5,132 bases of DNA from Chloroflexota bacterium (lineage in GTDB: Bacteria > Chloroflexota > Dehalococcoidia > RBG-13-53-26). Shown piece by piece: positions 1 to 5,132 of this stretch. The stretch covers positions 1 through 5,132 of the forward strand of contig JAUWXW010000146.1 of assembly GCA_030616195.1 (NCBI GenBank), given 5' to 3'. The notes under the pieces were generated by a model. That model was not told the origin of the DNA, ran no database searches, and was given only the letters and a program-made list of their open reading frames with translations. Position numbers and translations under genes: made by a program. Positions within the stretch are counted from its first letter, which is position 1. Each line of letters starts with the position of its first letter.

Positions 1-48
1 GATGTCTATTCCCTCGGCAGCGATAGGCTCAGTAACCAGGACTTTCAT
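1..48 (-). CDS. serA: D-3-phosphoglycerate dehydrogenase, N-terminal fragment (runs off the window)
   Basis: Only the first 16 codons are present, reading MKVLVTEPIAAEGIDI from the ATG at 48-46; the rest lies beyond position 1. This matches the typical start of SerA, where a first beta strand (KVLV) is followed by a D/EPIAxEGI motif. SerA oxidises 3-phosphoglycerate to 3-phosphohydroxypyruvate with NAD, the first committed step of serine synthesis in the cytoplasm. The upstream neighbour on the same strand is a class V aminotransferase that could act on the SerA product, which supports the call. No Shine-Dalgarno sequence is visible before the ATG; two copies of TAGAAT stand directly upstream instead. 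A related 2-hydroxyacid dehydrogenase cannot be excluded from 16 residues, but the motif and neighbour make SerA clearly the best reading. Confidence 0.8.
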   Translation of the reverse strand, partial: MKVLVTEPIAAEGIDI

Positions 49-84
49 ATTCTAATTCTAACATAGACGGCAGAAGAAGTTTAA
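49..84 (-). promoter_or_regulatory. Possible serA promoter (TAGAAT -10), perhaps leaderless
   Basis: On the minus strand, TAGAAT occurs twice in tandem (60-55 and 54-49) directly before the serA ATG at 48. The hexamer at 60-55 is one mismatch from TATAAT. An 18-base spacer separates it from TTAAAC (84-79), which is a poor -35 match (3 of 6). If the -10 is real, transcription would begin at about the A of the ATG, giving a leaderless mRNA, which would agree with the missing ribosome binding site. This is inferred from pattern alone; AT-rich sequence before a start codon can produce such hexamers by chance. Confidence 0.25.
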
Positions 85-214
85 CAGACTGTGCACCATT
101 CATGAATTCAAGTGGTTCGTAGTCGTTGCGAGCGAAGGACGTGTAGGTGGAGTGAAACGGAAGCCGCCAGCCCGAGGGGAGGATTCGGGTTTCCCATGGA
201 GTTCTCTGGCTAGC
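85..214. other. Intergenic region between the aminotransferase and serA
   Basis: No gene is supported here. The total gap is 166 bases (49-214), long compared with the tight operon further right, so serA may have its own promoter. Weak structure only: CCCGA (171-175) and TCGGG (185-189) could form a 5-bp stem with a 9-base loop, without a T-tract, so it is not a convincing terminator for the aminotransferase. ACCATT (95-100) and AGTGGT (111-116) form an imperfect inverted repeat including one G-T pair, around the overlapping palindromes TTCATGAA (99-106) and TGAATTCA (103-110). Its position upstream of serA would suit an operator, but nothing beyond the symmetry supports that. Confidence 0.4.
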
Positions 215-1296
215 CTAGCATCCTGCCCGGGGCAGGGCTGCCTGGAGGGCGGCGATAATCTCTCTGATGTCGGCCTCGGTTACCCATCCCAGGTGACCGA
301 TGCGGAAGATCTTCCCGTCCAGCTTCTGCTGGCCCCCGGCAAGAACAACGCCATACTCGTCTCGGAGTATTTGGAGCAACCTCTTCACATCGACTCCCTG
401 GGGACCTTTGATGGCAGTTACGGTATTGGAAGCATGGGCTTCGTCAGCAAAGAGAGATAAGCCCAAGGATTTTATCCCGTCTCTAGCCGCTTTGGCTACG
501 CGGGCATGGCGGGCAAAGACGCCGGGCAATGTCTCTCGCTCTACCATGTCCAGGGCGACCGCCAGGGCGTAGAAAGTGGACACAGCAGGTGTCCAGGGGG
601 TCTGGCTTTTCCCTTCCAGGAAGCTCTTGGCTTTACCAAAGTCCCAGTAGAAACGGGGCATTTTGGCTCTTTCATATGCCTGCCACGCCTTCTGGCTGAC
701 GCTCACCATAGCCAACCCTGGGGGAGCCATCCAACCCTTCTGGGAGGCGGTCACAGCCACGTCACATTGCCACTCATCCACTGGTAAATTGATGGAGCCG
801 ATGCTGCTGACACCGTCGACGAGGAGGAGCGAGTCGAATTGTTTTACCACCGCGCTGATAGAGGCCAGGTCGTTGGTTACGCCAGTGGAGGTCTCATTAT
901 GGGTAACAAGCACCGCCTTTATTGAGGGATCTGCTTTTAGGGCCTGACGCACGGCTCCAGGATCAGCCGCCGAGCCCCATTCAAAGCTAAGCCTCTTAAC
1001 CTCGGCGCCAAACTGCTCGGCAATATCGGCAAACCGCTCCCCAAAGGCGCCACAGGAAACCGCCAGCACCTTGTCGCCGGGCGAGAGAGTATTGGCCACA
1101 GCAGCTTCCATCCCTCCGGTGCCCGAGGCTGTGAGGATAAGGATGTCCTCTTTGGTCTGGAAAAGCCCTTTGAGTTGATCGGTTATGTGGTGAAGCAATT
1201 CACCGAACTCCTTTCCCCGATGGTCGACCATTTGCTTGGTCATTGCCTGAAGGACTTCATCAGGGCAGGGGTGGGTCCGGGGGTACGTAGCTGCAT
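215..1296 (-). CDS. Class V (serine-pyruvate / alanine-glyoxylate type) aminotransferase, with an apparent frameshift near codon 10
   Basis: A PLP-dependent fold type I aminotransferase of the AGT/SPT family. The uninterrupted frame starts at an ATG at 1243 and gives 342 residues. In that numbering: an SGTGGMEAAV cofactor-phosphate motif (40-49), LLVDGVSSIG with the pyridine-nitrogen Asp143, SQKGWMAPPGL with the Schiff-base Lys169, TPWTPAVSTFYAL (215-227), and FRIGHLG with the probable carboxylate-binding Arg314. The family N-terminus is missing from this frame but is encoded just upstream in another: ATG at 1296 gives MQLRTPGPTP, preceded by GGAGG. Adding one C to the CCCC run at 1271-1268 joins the two as MQLRTPGPTPCPDEVLQAM and gives 360 residues, a normal family length. 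As given, the gene is frameshifted. Its neighbour serA suggests it may convert 3-phosphohydroxypyruvate to phosphoserine, though glyoxylate or pyruvate may be substrates; specificity cannot be read from sequence. The start at 1243 has no good ribosome binding site. Confidence 0.88.
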
Positions 1297-1302
1297 GTTA
1301 TG

Positions 1303-1307
1303 CCTCC
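1303..1307 (-). promoter_or_regulatory. Shine-Dalgarno site for the ATG at 1296
   Basis: GGAGG on the minus strand lies 6 bases before the ATG at 1296-1294. It decides the start: translation is expected to begin at 1296 with MQLRTPGPTP, the family N-terminus, not at the later ATG at 1243. Because the frame opened at 1296 ends after 18 codons, this site is also the main evidence that a base is missing between the two. Confidence 0.8.
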
Positions 1308-1352
1308 GTGTTTCAACTTGTGGGGTGCCCTGTCCGGGGGGATAACCTCAGG

Positions 1353-1415
1353 ATCGACCCCAGAAGGGGTCTCCCACATTCCCAATACCTGTGGGAGAGC
1401 CTTTCCAGGCTCGAT
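1353..1415 (-). promoter_or_regulatory. Three abutting hairpins closed by an outer stem: candidate structured RNA or palindromic element
   Basis: Read on the minus strand, three perfect stems follow one another without a linker base. Arm 1 is GAGCCT-GGAA-AGGCTC (1412-1397), with a GNRA-type tetraloop. Arm 2 is TCCCACA, an 11-base loop, then TGTGGGA (1396-1372); it could reach 9 bp by borrowing two bases from each neighbour. Arm 3 is GACCCC-TTCT-GGGGTC (1371-1356). ATC (1415-1413) and GAT (1355-1353) flank the set and can pair, giving a four-way junction of 63 bases. It lies downstream of tyrS and about 57 bases before the aminotransferase start, so it could be a 5' leader structure, a 3' processing or termination element, or a mobile palindromic repeat. 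No T-tract follows, so a classic intrinsic terminator is unlikely. Because the stems are perfect, the plus strand would fold equally well. I recognise no known riboswitch or T-box signature. Confidence 0.55.
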
Positions 1416-1417
1416 AC

Positions 1418-1434
1418 GCCGGAATCGGACCGGC
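1418..1434 (-). repeat. GC-rich hairpin directly after tyrS
   Basis: A perfect 5-bp stem GCCGG/CCGGC with a 7-base loop (TCCGATT on the minus strand) begins five bases after the tyrS stop codon. It could stabilise or end the 3' side of the aroH-tyrS transcript, but no T-tract follows. Stem and loop lengths equal those of a tRNA T-arm, and the loop resembles TTCRANY except for one position; no other tRNA parts can be found. Confidence 0.45.
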
Positions 1435-1438
1435 CTCG

Positions 1439-2776
1439 CTACTTATCAGCATTAATCAACTCTAAAAAGCGCCGCTTGCCAACTTGAATCACATCGCCAA
1501 CTTGGATTGAGGGTGTATCGTTAACTACGGGCGTCCTGCTTCCGTTTTCGTGGACGACCTCGATAGCGCCTTGGCCTATCAAGCGCCTGACTTCACTCTT
1601 GCTCTTGACTAAGCCTTTTCGATTCAAAAGAAGCGCCATGGACATGCTATATTGTTTACGACCCGCACCATCTGTCACCCTGAGGACAAATCCTCCTCGC
1701 AGCTCTTCCTCGTCGGGACTCTCTCCTGCCTCTCGTCTTCTCGCCAGTTCGCTTCGCTCTTGCGACGCTAACTCATATAGCTCTTGTACGGAGACTTTGA
1801 CCGTGTCTCTCGGCACCTCTTTTCTCTGAACCACCCTGGCAAAGTGCTCCTCCGCCTCACGAGCCGCATCGGCACTGTGGAACTGGGCCACAACCTCGCT
1901 GGCAAGGCGCTTCTTGAGCGACATGGGATTGACCGATTGAGAATCGATCTGCTGCCTCATCTCCTCCAATTCATTATCCGGAATATCGGTCACCAGTTCG
2001 AAGTAGGGCAGGATGAGTTCGTCCGGGATAGACATCACCTTACCATATATCTCATTCGGCGGCTCGTCGATGGCAACATAATTGTCCAGGCTCTTGCTCA
2101 TCTTCTGGCTACCGTCTGTGCCCACCAGCAGGGGAACCAGAAACACCTGCTGGGGACGCTGCCCCATAATCGCCTGAAGCTCTCTGCCCACCAGGCAATT
2201 GAACTTCTGGTCGATGCCTCCAAACTCCACGTCGGCCTCGATAGCCACCGAGTCGTAAGCCTGGAGCAGCGGGTACAGGAGCTCGGTAATGGCTATGGGG
2301 CGGCCGGCGTTGTAGCGTTTACTAAAGTCCTCTCGGGCCAGGAACTGGGCTACGGTAAACTTGCTGGTCAGCTTGATGACATCGCTCAAGCCAAAGCCAT
2401 CAAACCACTCACTCTGCCATCTCACCTGGGTCTTTTCTCTGTCCACCACTTTGAAGAACTGGTCCATGTAGGTTTGAGCATTGCGCCTTACTTCCTCTGC
2501 TGTGAGCATGGGTCGGGTGGCCGATTCTCCACTGGGATCTCCGATCCGGGCTGTCCAGTCACCAACGATAAGGATAACCTGATGCCCTAGCTCCTGGAAC
2601 TGGCGCAATTTCCGCAGACCCACCACATGGCCCAGGTGGATATCAGGGAGACTGGGGTCGAAACCCTGCTTCAGCCGCAGTGGTCTGTCTGACTCCAGCA
2701 GCTTTATCAGTTCCTGCTCAACGATAATCTCAGCTACCCCTCGCCTCAGCAGGTAGTCAGTGCCGGGGGCCGTCAT
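1439..2776 (-). CDS. tyrS: Tyrosyl-tRNA synthetase (TyrZ-like), with an unusual linker before the S4 domain
   Basis: Class I synthetase that activates tyrosine with ATP and charges tRNA-Tyr in the cytoplasm. The HIGH motif is HLGH (47-50), following the GFDPSLPD stretch typical of TyrZ-like enzymes. The tyrosine pocket shows Y168, Q172 and D175 (YPLLQAYD), with GGIDQKFN at 186-193. KMSKS is intact at 225-229. The C-terminal S4 RNA-binding domain runs from about 380 to 440 (KGLVKSKSEVRRLIGQGAI and VGKRRFLEL). At 445 residues it is longer than usual (about 400 to 432); the excess is a charged linker at about 331-379 rich in Glu and Arg. The start is an ATG overlapping the ribF stop as ATGA. AAGG (2787-2784) and GGAGG (2782-2778) upstream both lie inside ribF, so translation is probably coupled. 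No T-box leader is possible directly upstream because that sequence is coding. Lineage-specific linker length is the only oddity. Confidence 0.96.
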   Translation of the reverse strand: MTAPGTDYLLRRGVAEIIVEQELIKLLESDRPLRLKQGFDPSLPDIHLGHVVGLRKLRQFQELGHQVILIVGDWTARIGDPSGESATRPMLTAEEVRRNAQTYMDQFFKVVDREKTQVRWQSEWFDGFGLSDVIKLTSKFTVAQFLAREDFSKRYNAGRPIAITELLYPLLQAYDSVAIEADVEFGGIDQKFNCLVGRELQAIMGQRPQQVFLVPLLVGTDGSQKMSKSLDNYVAIDEPPNEIYGKVMSIPDELILPYFELVTDIPDNELEEMRQQIDSQSVNPMSLKKRLASEVVAQFHSADAAREAEEHFARVVQRKEVPRDTVKVSVQELYELASQERSELARRREAGESPDEEELRGGFVLRVTDGAGRKQYSMSMALLLNRKGLVKSKSEVRRLIGQGAIEVVHENGSRTPVVNDTPSIQVGDVIQVGKRRFLELINADK

Positions 2777-3702
2777 TCCTCCACCTTCTCCAGTATTGAT
2801 ATAGCCTGCTCCACGTCCTTACTTATTTGAGCTTTTAGCTCTTCGGGGCTGGAGAAGCGTTTCTCGCCTCGCAGACGCCCTACGAGTTCAACCCGAAGCT
2901 CCTGTCCATAGAGGCCTGCTTCAAAACCGAGGAGATAGACCTCTACTGTTTGCTCTCCTGGCCCAAAGGTTGGACGCGTGCCAATGTTTGTTACCGAAGG
3001 GTAGGCATGGTTGCCGAGATAGGCTCTGGTGGCATATACTCCGTCGCCCGGGAGTGCTTGGTGAGAGTCTACTTCCAGGTTGGCGGTGGGGAAACCCAGT
3101 TGCCTACCCCGCTCAGCACCGTGGCCTACCTGGCCACTAAGGACATAGGGGCGTCCCAACAGCCGCTTCACCCGTGGCATGTCACCCTCTGCCAGAGCCT
3201 GACGAACGTTAGTACTGCTCACCACCTCTCCATTTATTTTCTTGGGGGAGACGACATCCACCCAGAAACCCAGTTCCTTTCCCAGCGAATGAAGCGTGAA
3301 GACGTCTCCTTCTCTGCCTCGTCCCAGGGCGAAATCAGGGCCAACAACCAGCCCCTGCATCTTAAGATGCTTTTGGAGAAGGGCCACAAAATCTCGGGCC
3401 GGAAGCCGAGCTAGCTCAGGAGTGAAGGAAAGGGGAACGACAAGCTCAATACCTAGCCCGTGGAGAAGGCTGATCCTCTCTTCCAGGCTGGTTAAACGGG
3501 GCAACTGAGTTTCAGGCGACAATACCTGTTGGGGATGCTGGCGGAAAGTCACCACGCCGGGAAGATAGTCTCTCACCAAGGCCTGCCTTTTCACATAGCC
3601 TACAATATACTGGTGACCCAGATGGACGCCATCAAAAACCCCGATACAGAGTACTGACTCCTGCTGGCGTGCAAATTGAGCTAGCTCCTCCTCAACTTGC
3701 AT
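2773..3702 (-). CDS. ribF: Bifunctional riboflavin kinase / FAD synthetase
   Basis: Phosphorylates riboflavin to FMN and adenylates FMN to FAD in the cytoplasm. At 309 residues it has the normal two-domain length. The N-terminal FMN adenylyltransferase domain (about 15-180) carries GVFDGVHLGH (21-30) with the nucleotidyltransferase HxGH motif, GPDFALGRGREGD (121-133; most family members have FG where this has LG), and SSTNVR (162-167). The C-terminal flavokinase domain (about 184-306) has GRQLGFPTAN (199-208), with the PTAN nucleotide-binding motif, TNIGTRPTFG (238-247), and VEVYLLGF, where E254 is the likely catalytic base. The ATG at 3702 follows the aroF stop by 13 bases, and GAGGGA (3717-3712) overlaps that stop as its ribosome binding site. 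It sits between aromatic-pathway genes and tyrS; a functional link through the FMN-requiring chorismate synthase is possible but not shown. I see no FMN riboswitch nearby. Confidence 0.96.
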   Translation of the reverse strand: MQVEEELAQFARQQESVLCIGVFDGVHLGHQYIVGYVKRQALVRDYLPGVVTFRQHPQQVLSPETQLPRLTSLEERISLLHGLGIELVVPLSFTPELARLPARDFVALLQKHLKMQGLVVGPDFALGRGREGDVFTLHSLGKELGFWVDVVSPKKINGEVVSSTNVRQALAEGDMPRVKRLLGRPYVLSGQVGHGAERGRQLGFPTANLEVDSHQALPGDGVYATRAYLGNHAYPSVTNIGTRPTFGPGEQTVEVYLLGFEAGLYGQELRVELVGRLRGEKRFSSPEELKAQISKDVEQAISILEKVEE

Positions 3703-3715
3703 ACTTGATCTTCCC

Positions 3716-4750
3716 TCACACCCCTTTCCCTGCTATCCTGCGCCCCGCGGCAGCAGCTACTGGCGCTAGCTGGGTCATAAGTTTGTCGAAATTTTCGAAG
3801 GTGAGGGATTGTGGGCCATCCTTAAGAGCGGTTTCCGGGGTGGGGTGAACTTCAATCATTACGCCATTTGCCCCGGCAGCTACAGCAGCCAAAGCCAGGG
3901 GGGTTACCAGGTCCCACCTTCCAGTGCCGTGACTCGGGTCGGCGATAATTGGCAGGTGACTTAGCTTATGAATGGTAGGAATAGCACTGATATCCAGCGT
4001 GTTTCGGGTGTAGGTTTCAAAGGTTCTGATACCCCTTTCGCAGAGTATCACCTCACGATTTCCTTGGGACAGGATATATTCCGCCGCCAACAGCCATTCC
4101 TCGATAGTGGCTGAAAGACCTCTCTTGAATAGTACCGGCTTTTTGGCCTTCCCTACCTCGTCCAGGAGAATGAAGTTTTGCATATTGCGTGCTCCAATCT
4201 GGAGGATGTCGGCATACCGAAGTACCAGCTCAATGTCTCCAGGGGTGAGCACTTCAGTGACCAGAGGTAAGCCTGTTTCCTGCTTAGCCTGGGCCAGGAG
4301 CTTGAGCCCTTCTTCGCCCAGACCGCGGAAGCCATAAGGAGAGGTGCTCGGTTTGAATGCCCCACCCCGTAGGACGGTGGCTCCTGCTGCCTTAACAGCT
4401 CGCGCCGTGCTCACCGCCTGTTCCTCCGTTTCTACAGCGCAAGGGCCGGCCATTACCACCAGCTCGTCTCCACCGATGCTATGCTCGCCGAGCTTTATTA
4501 CTGTATTCTCAGGCTGGAATTCCCGGCTGGACAGCTTGTATGGCTTGGTGATGGGGACCACCTGTTCCACACCAGGCAGCAGCTGAAGCGTATCACGCAA
4601 CTCTGGGAGTGCCGGACTTGTACCTAGCACCCCGATTACTGTCCGTTCCACACCCCTGGACAGGTGGGCCGTTAACCCGGCGGCTTCCAGTCGCCTGATT
4701 ACCTCTGCGGCTTCCTTGTCTCCGCAGTCCTTGCTCATGACCACAATCAT
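3716..4750 (-). CDS. aroF: 3-deoxy-7-phosphoheptulonate (DAHP) synthase, type I-beta with N-terminal regulatory domain
   Basis: Condenses phosphoenolpyruvate with erythrose 4-phosphate, the first step of the shikimate pathway. Residues 1-70 form the small ferredoxin-like domain seen in T. maritima DAHP synthase, where it mediates feedback inhibition by tyrosine or phenylalanine; similar control here is inferred. The barrel follows from about 80: AGPCAVE (101-107), QIGARNMQNF (184-193), PVLFKRG with K209, CERGIRTFE (237-245), DPSHGTGRW (271-279), and IEVHPTPETALKDGPQSL (299-316). The expected metal ligands C104, H274, E300 and D311 are all present. One oddity: the usual KPRTSPY motif reads KPSTSPY (133-139), so the arginine that normally contacts erythrose 4-phosphate is serine (AGC). 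The ATG at 4750 is supported by GAGGAG (4763-4758), which overlaps the aroH stop and lies 7 bases upstream. KDO8P synthase is a relative, but the N-terminal domain and the aroH neighbour favour DAHP synthase. Confidence 0.95.
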   Translation of the reverse strand: MIVVMSKDCGDKEAAEVIRRLEAAGLTAHLSRGVERTVIGVLGTSPALPELRDTLQLLPGVEQVVPITKPYKLSSREFQPENTVIKLGEHSIGGDELVVMAGPCAVETEEQAVSTARAVKAAGATVLRGGAFKPSTSPYGFRGLGEEGLKLLAQAKQETGLPLVTEVLTPGDIELVLRYADILQIGARNMQNFILLDEVGKAKKPVLFKRGLSATIEEWLLAAEYILSQGNREVILCERGIRTFETYTRNTLDISAIPTIHKLSHLPIIADPSHGTGRWDLVTPLALAAVAAGANGVMIEVHPTPETALKDGPQSLTFENFDKLMTQLAPVAAAAGRRIAGKGV

Positions 4751-4757
4751 GGTTTTT

Positions 4758-4763
4758 CTCCTC
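4758..4763 (-). promoter_or_regulatory. Shine-Dalgarno site for aroF, overlapping the aroH stop codon
   Basis: GAGGAG, 7 bases before the aroF ATG, shares its first two bases with the TGA stop of aroH. A ribosome finishing aroH uncovers this site, which favours coupled, roughly balanced translation of the two aromatic-pathway enzymes. It also fixes the aroF start at 4750 rather than at the in-frame ATG four codons later. Confidence 0.7.
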
Positions 4764-5124
4764 AGCTCTCCGGCATGTACCTCAGAACTTCAGCCCCTCT
4801 GATATACACGTGTTCGATGTCCTCTGCTCTCTTCTCAGTATTGACCAGAACGAGAACACGGATGCATCCGGGCAGGCTATTGGGCACATTCATTTCCTGA
4901 CCACACAAGAGAGGCACTTCTGTCCAACCCAACTGACGTGCCGCCAAAGCAGGAAACTCTGCATCAAGGTCGGGGGTAGTAGTGAAAAACGCACACGCCA
5001 CCGCCTCTTTCTCTATCTGGTTGGACTCAATCATATTTTGAAGCAAGTCCTTTGTTGCTGTTAGGATATCCTCCTTACTGTTGGCAGTTGCCAAAGTTGC
5101 TCCTCTAATACCTCTACACCACAT
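4762..5124 (-). CDS. aroH: Chorismate mutase, AroH type
   Basis: Monofunctional chorismate mutase of the B. subtilis AroH family (trimeric alpha/beta-barrel-like fold), converting chorismate to prephenate for tyrosine and phenylalanine. At 120 residues it is complete and of normal length. The N-terminus MWCRGIRGAT is the family start. Counterparts of the B. subtilis active-site residues are visible: R7, R63, C74, E77 (LLCGQE), R89 (CIRV), Y107 (HVYIRG) and R115. The numbers run one behind B. subtilis after about residue 66 because a residue is absent in the LGW turn. The ATG at 5124 lies 8 bases from the window edge, so its ribosome binding site and any upstream gene are mostly unseen; AAGG is visible but very close. 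It is the first visible gene of an aroH-aroF-ribF-tyrS unit, with aroF beginning 11 bases after its stop. The operon may start further upstream outside the window. Confidence 0.96.
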   Translation of the reverse strand: MWCRGIRGATLATANSKEDILTATKDLLQNMIESNQIEKEAVACAFFTTTPDLDAEFPALAARQLGWTEVPLLCGQEMNVPNSLPGCIRVLVLVNTEKRAEDIEHVYIRGAEVLRYMPES

Positions 5125-5132
5125 AGCCTTGC

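Noticed and set aside
171..189. Terminator hairpin after the aminotransferase (CCCGA/TCGGG)
   Set aside because: Only 5 bp with a 9-base loop and no T-tract; too weak to call.
152..460. 102-residue plus-strand frame spanning the aminotransferase 3' end and intergenic DNA
   Set aside because: Most of it is antisense to the conserved C-terminus of the aminotransferase, and its start has no convincing ribosome binding site.
1412..1434. Possible tRNA 3' end: GCCGG-TCCGATT-CCGGC looks like a T-arm
   Set aside because: The loop has C where the invariant second T should be, no CCA or matching acceptor strand is found, and the upstream sequence that would hold the D and anticodon arms is the tyrS coding end. 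It is more simply a hairpin.
1353..1434. Rho-independent terminator for the aroH-tyrS operon
   Set aside because: The hairpins are strong, but on neither strand is there a run of T after a stem, so a classic intrinsic terminator is not supported; other roles are left open.
1297..1438. T-box or amino acid riboswitch between tyrS and the aminotransferase
   Set aside because: No T-box sequence (TGGNACCGCG-like) is present, and the hairpin order matches no riboswitch I can name.
1784..2590. 268-residue open frame on the plus strand
   Set aside because: It lies wholly antisense to tyrS, which has all catalytic motifs; the translation shows no family features, so it is a shadow of the real gene.
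2950..3414. 154-residue open frame on the plus strand
   Set aside because: It is antisense to ribF, with no recognisable domain; the ribF motifs are complete on the other strand.

Overview
All genes in this window lie on the minus strand and therefore read from high to low coordinates. They are ordinary bacterial housekeeping genes: chorismate mutase (AroH type), DAHP synthase (type I-beta), RibF, tyrosyl-tRNA synthetase, a class V aminotransferase, and the first 16 codons of serA. I see no phage, insertion-sequence, CRISPR or defence genes. The Shine-Dalgarno sites are clearly bacterial. A small chorismate mutase next to a T. maritima-like DAHP synthase, and a serine-pyruvate-type aminotransferase next to serA, would fit a deep-branching anaerobe such as a Chloroflexota/Dehalococcoidia member or a Firmicute. 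That placement is an impression from protein style, not a demonstrated assignment.

Layout. Positions 5124 to 1439 form one tight unit, aroH-aroF-ribF-tyrS. The gaps are 11 nt, 13 nt and a 4-nt ATGA overlap. The ribosome binding sites of aroF and ribF overlap the stop codon of the preceding gene, and that of tyrS lies inside ribF. aroF and aroH supply the entry step and the branch-point step of aromatic amino acid synthesis, and tyrS consumes tyrosine. ribF makes FMN and FAD; reduced FMN is the cofactor of chorismate synthase.

Between tyrS and the aminotransferase, about 142 bases (1297-1438) hold a dense set of perfect hairpins. Three of them abut with no linker and are closed by a short outer stem, as in a four-way junction. 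A fourth, separate hairpin sits next to the tyrS stop. This is the most unusual non-coding signal in the window and has no family that I recognise.

Positions 1296 to 215 are the aminotransferase. Its conserved N-terminus and strong ribosome binding site are one frame away from the rest of the gene: a C appears to be missing from a short C run near 1268-1271. It is either a sequencing or assembly indel, a real mutation, or less likely translational recoding or reinitiation. After a 166-base gap with possible promoter elements, serA starts at 48 and runs off the window. Aminotransferase plus SerA suggests a serine-synthesis pair in which the aminotransferase may stand in for SerC.
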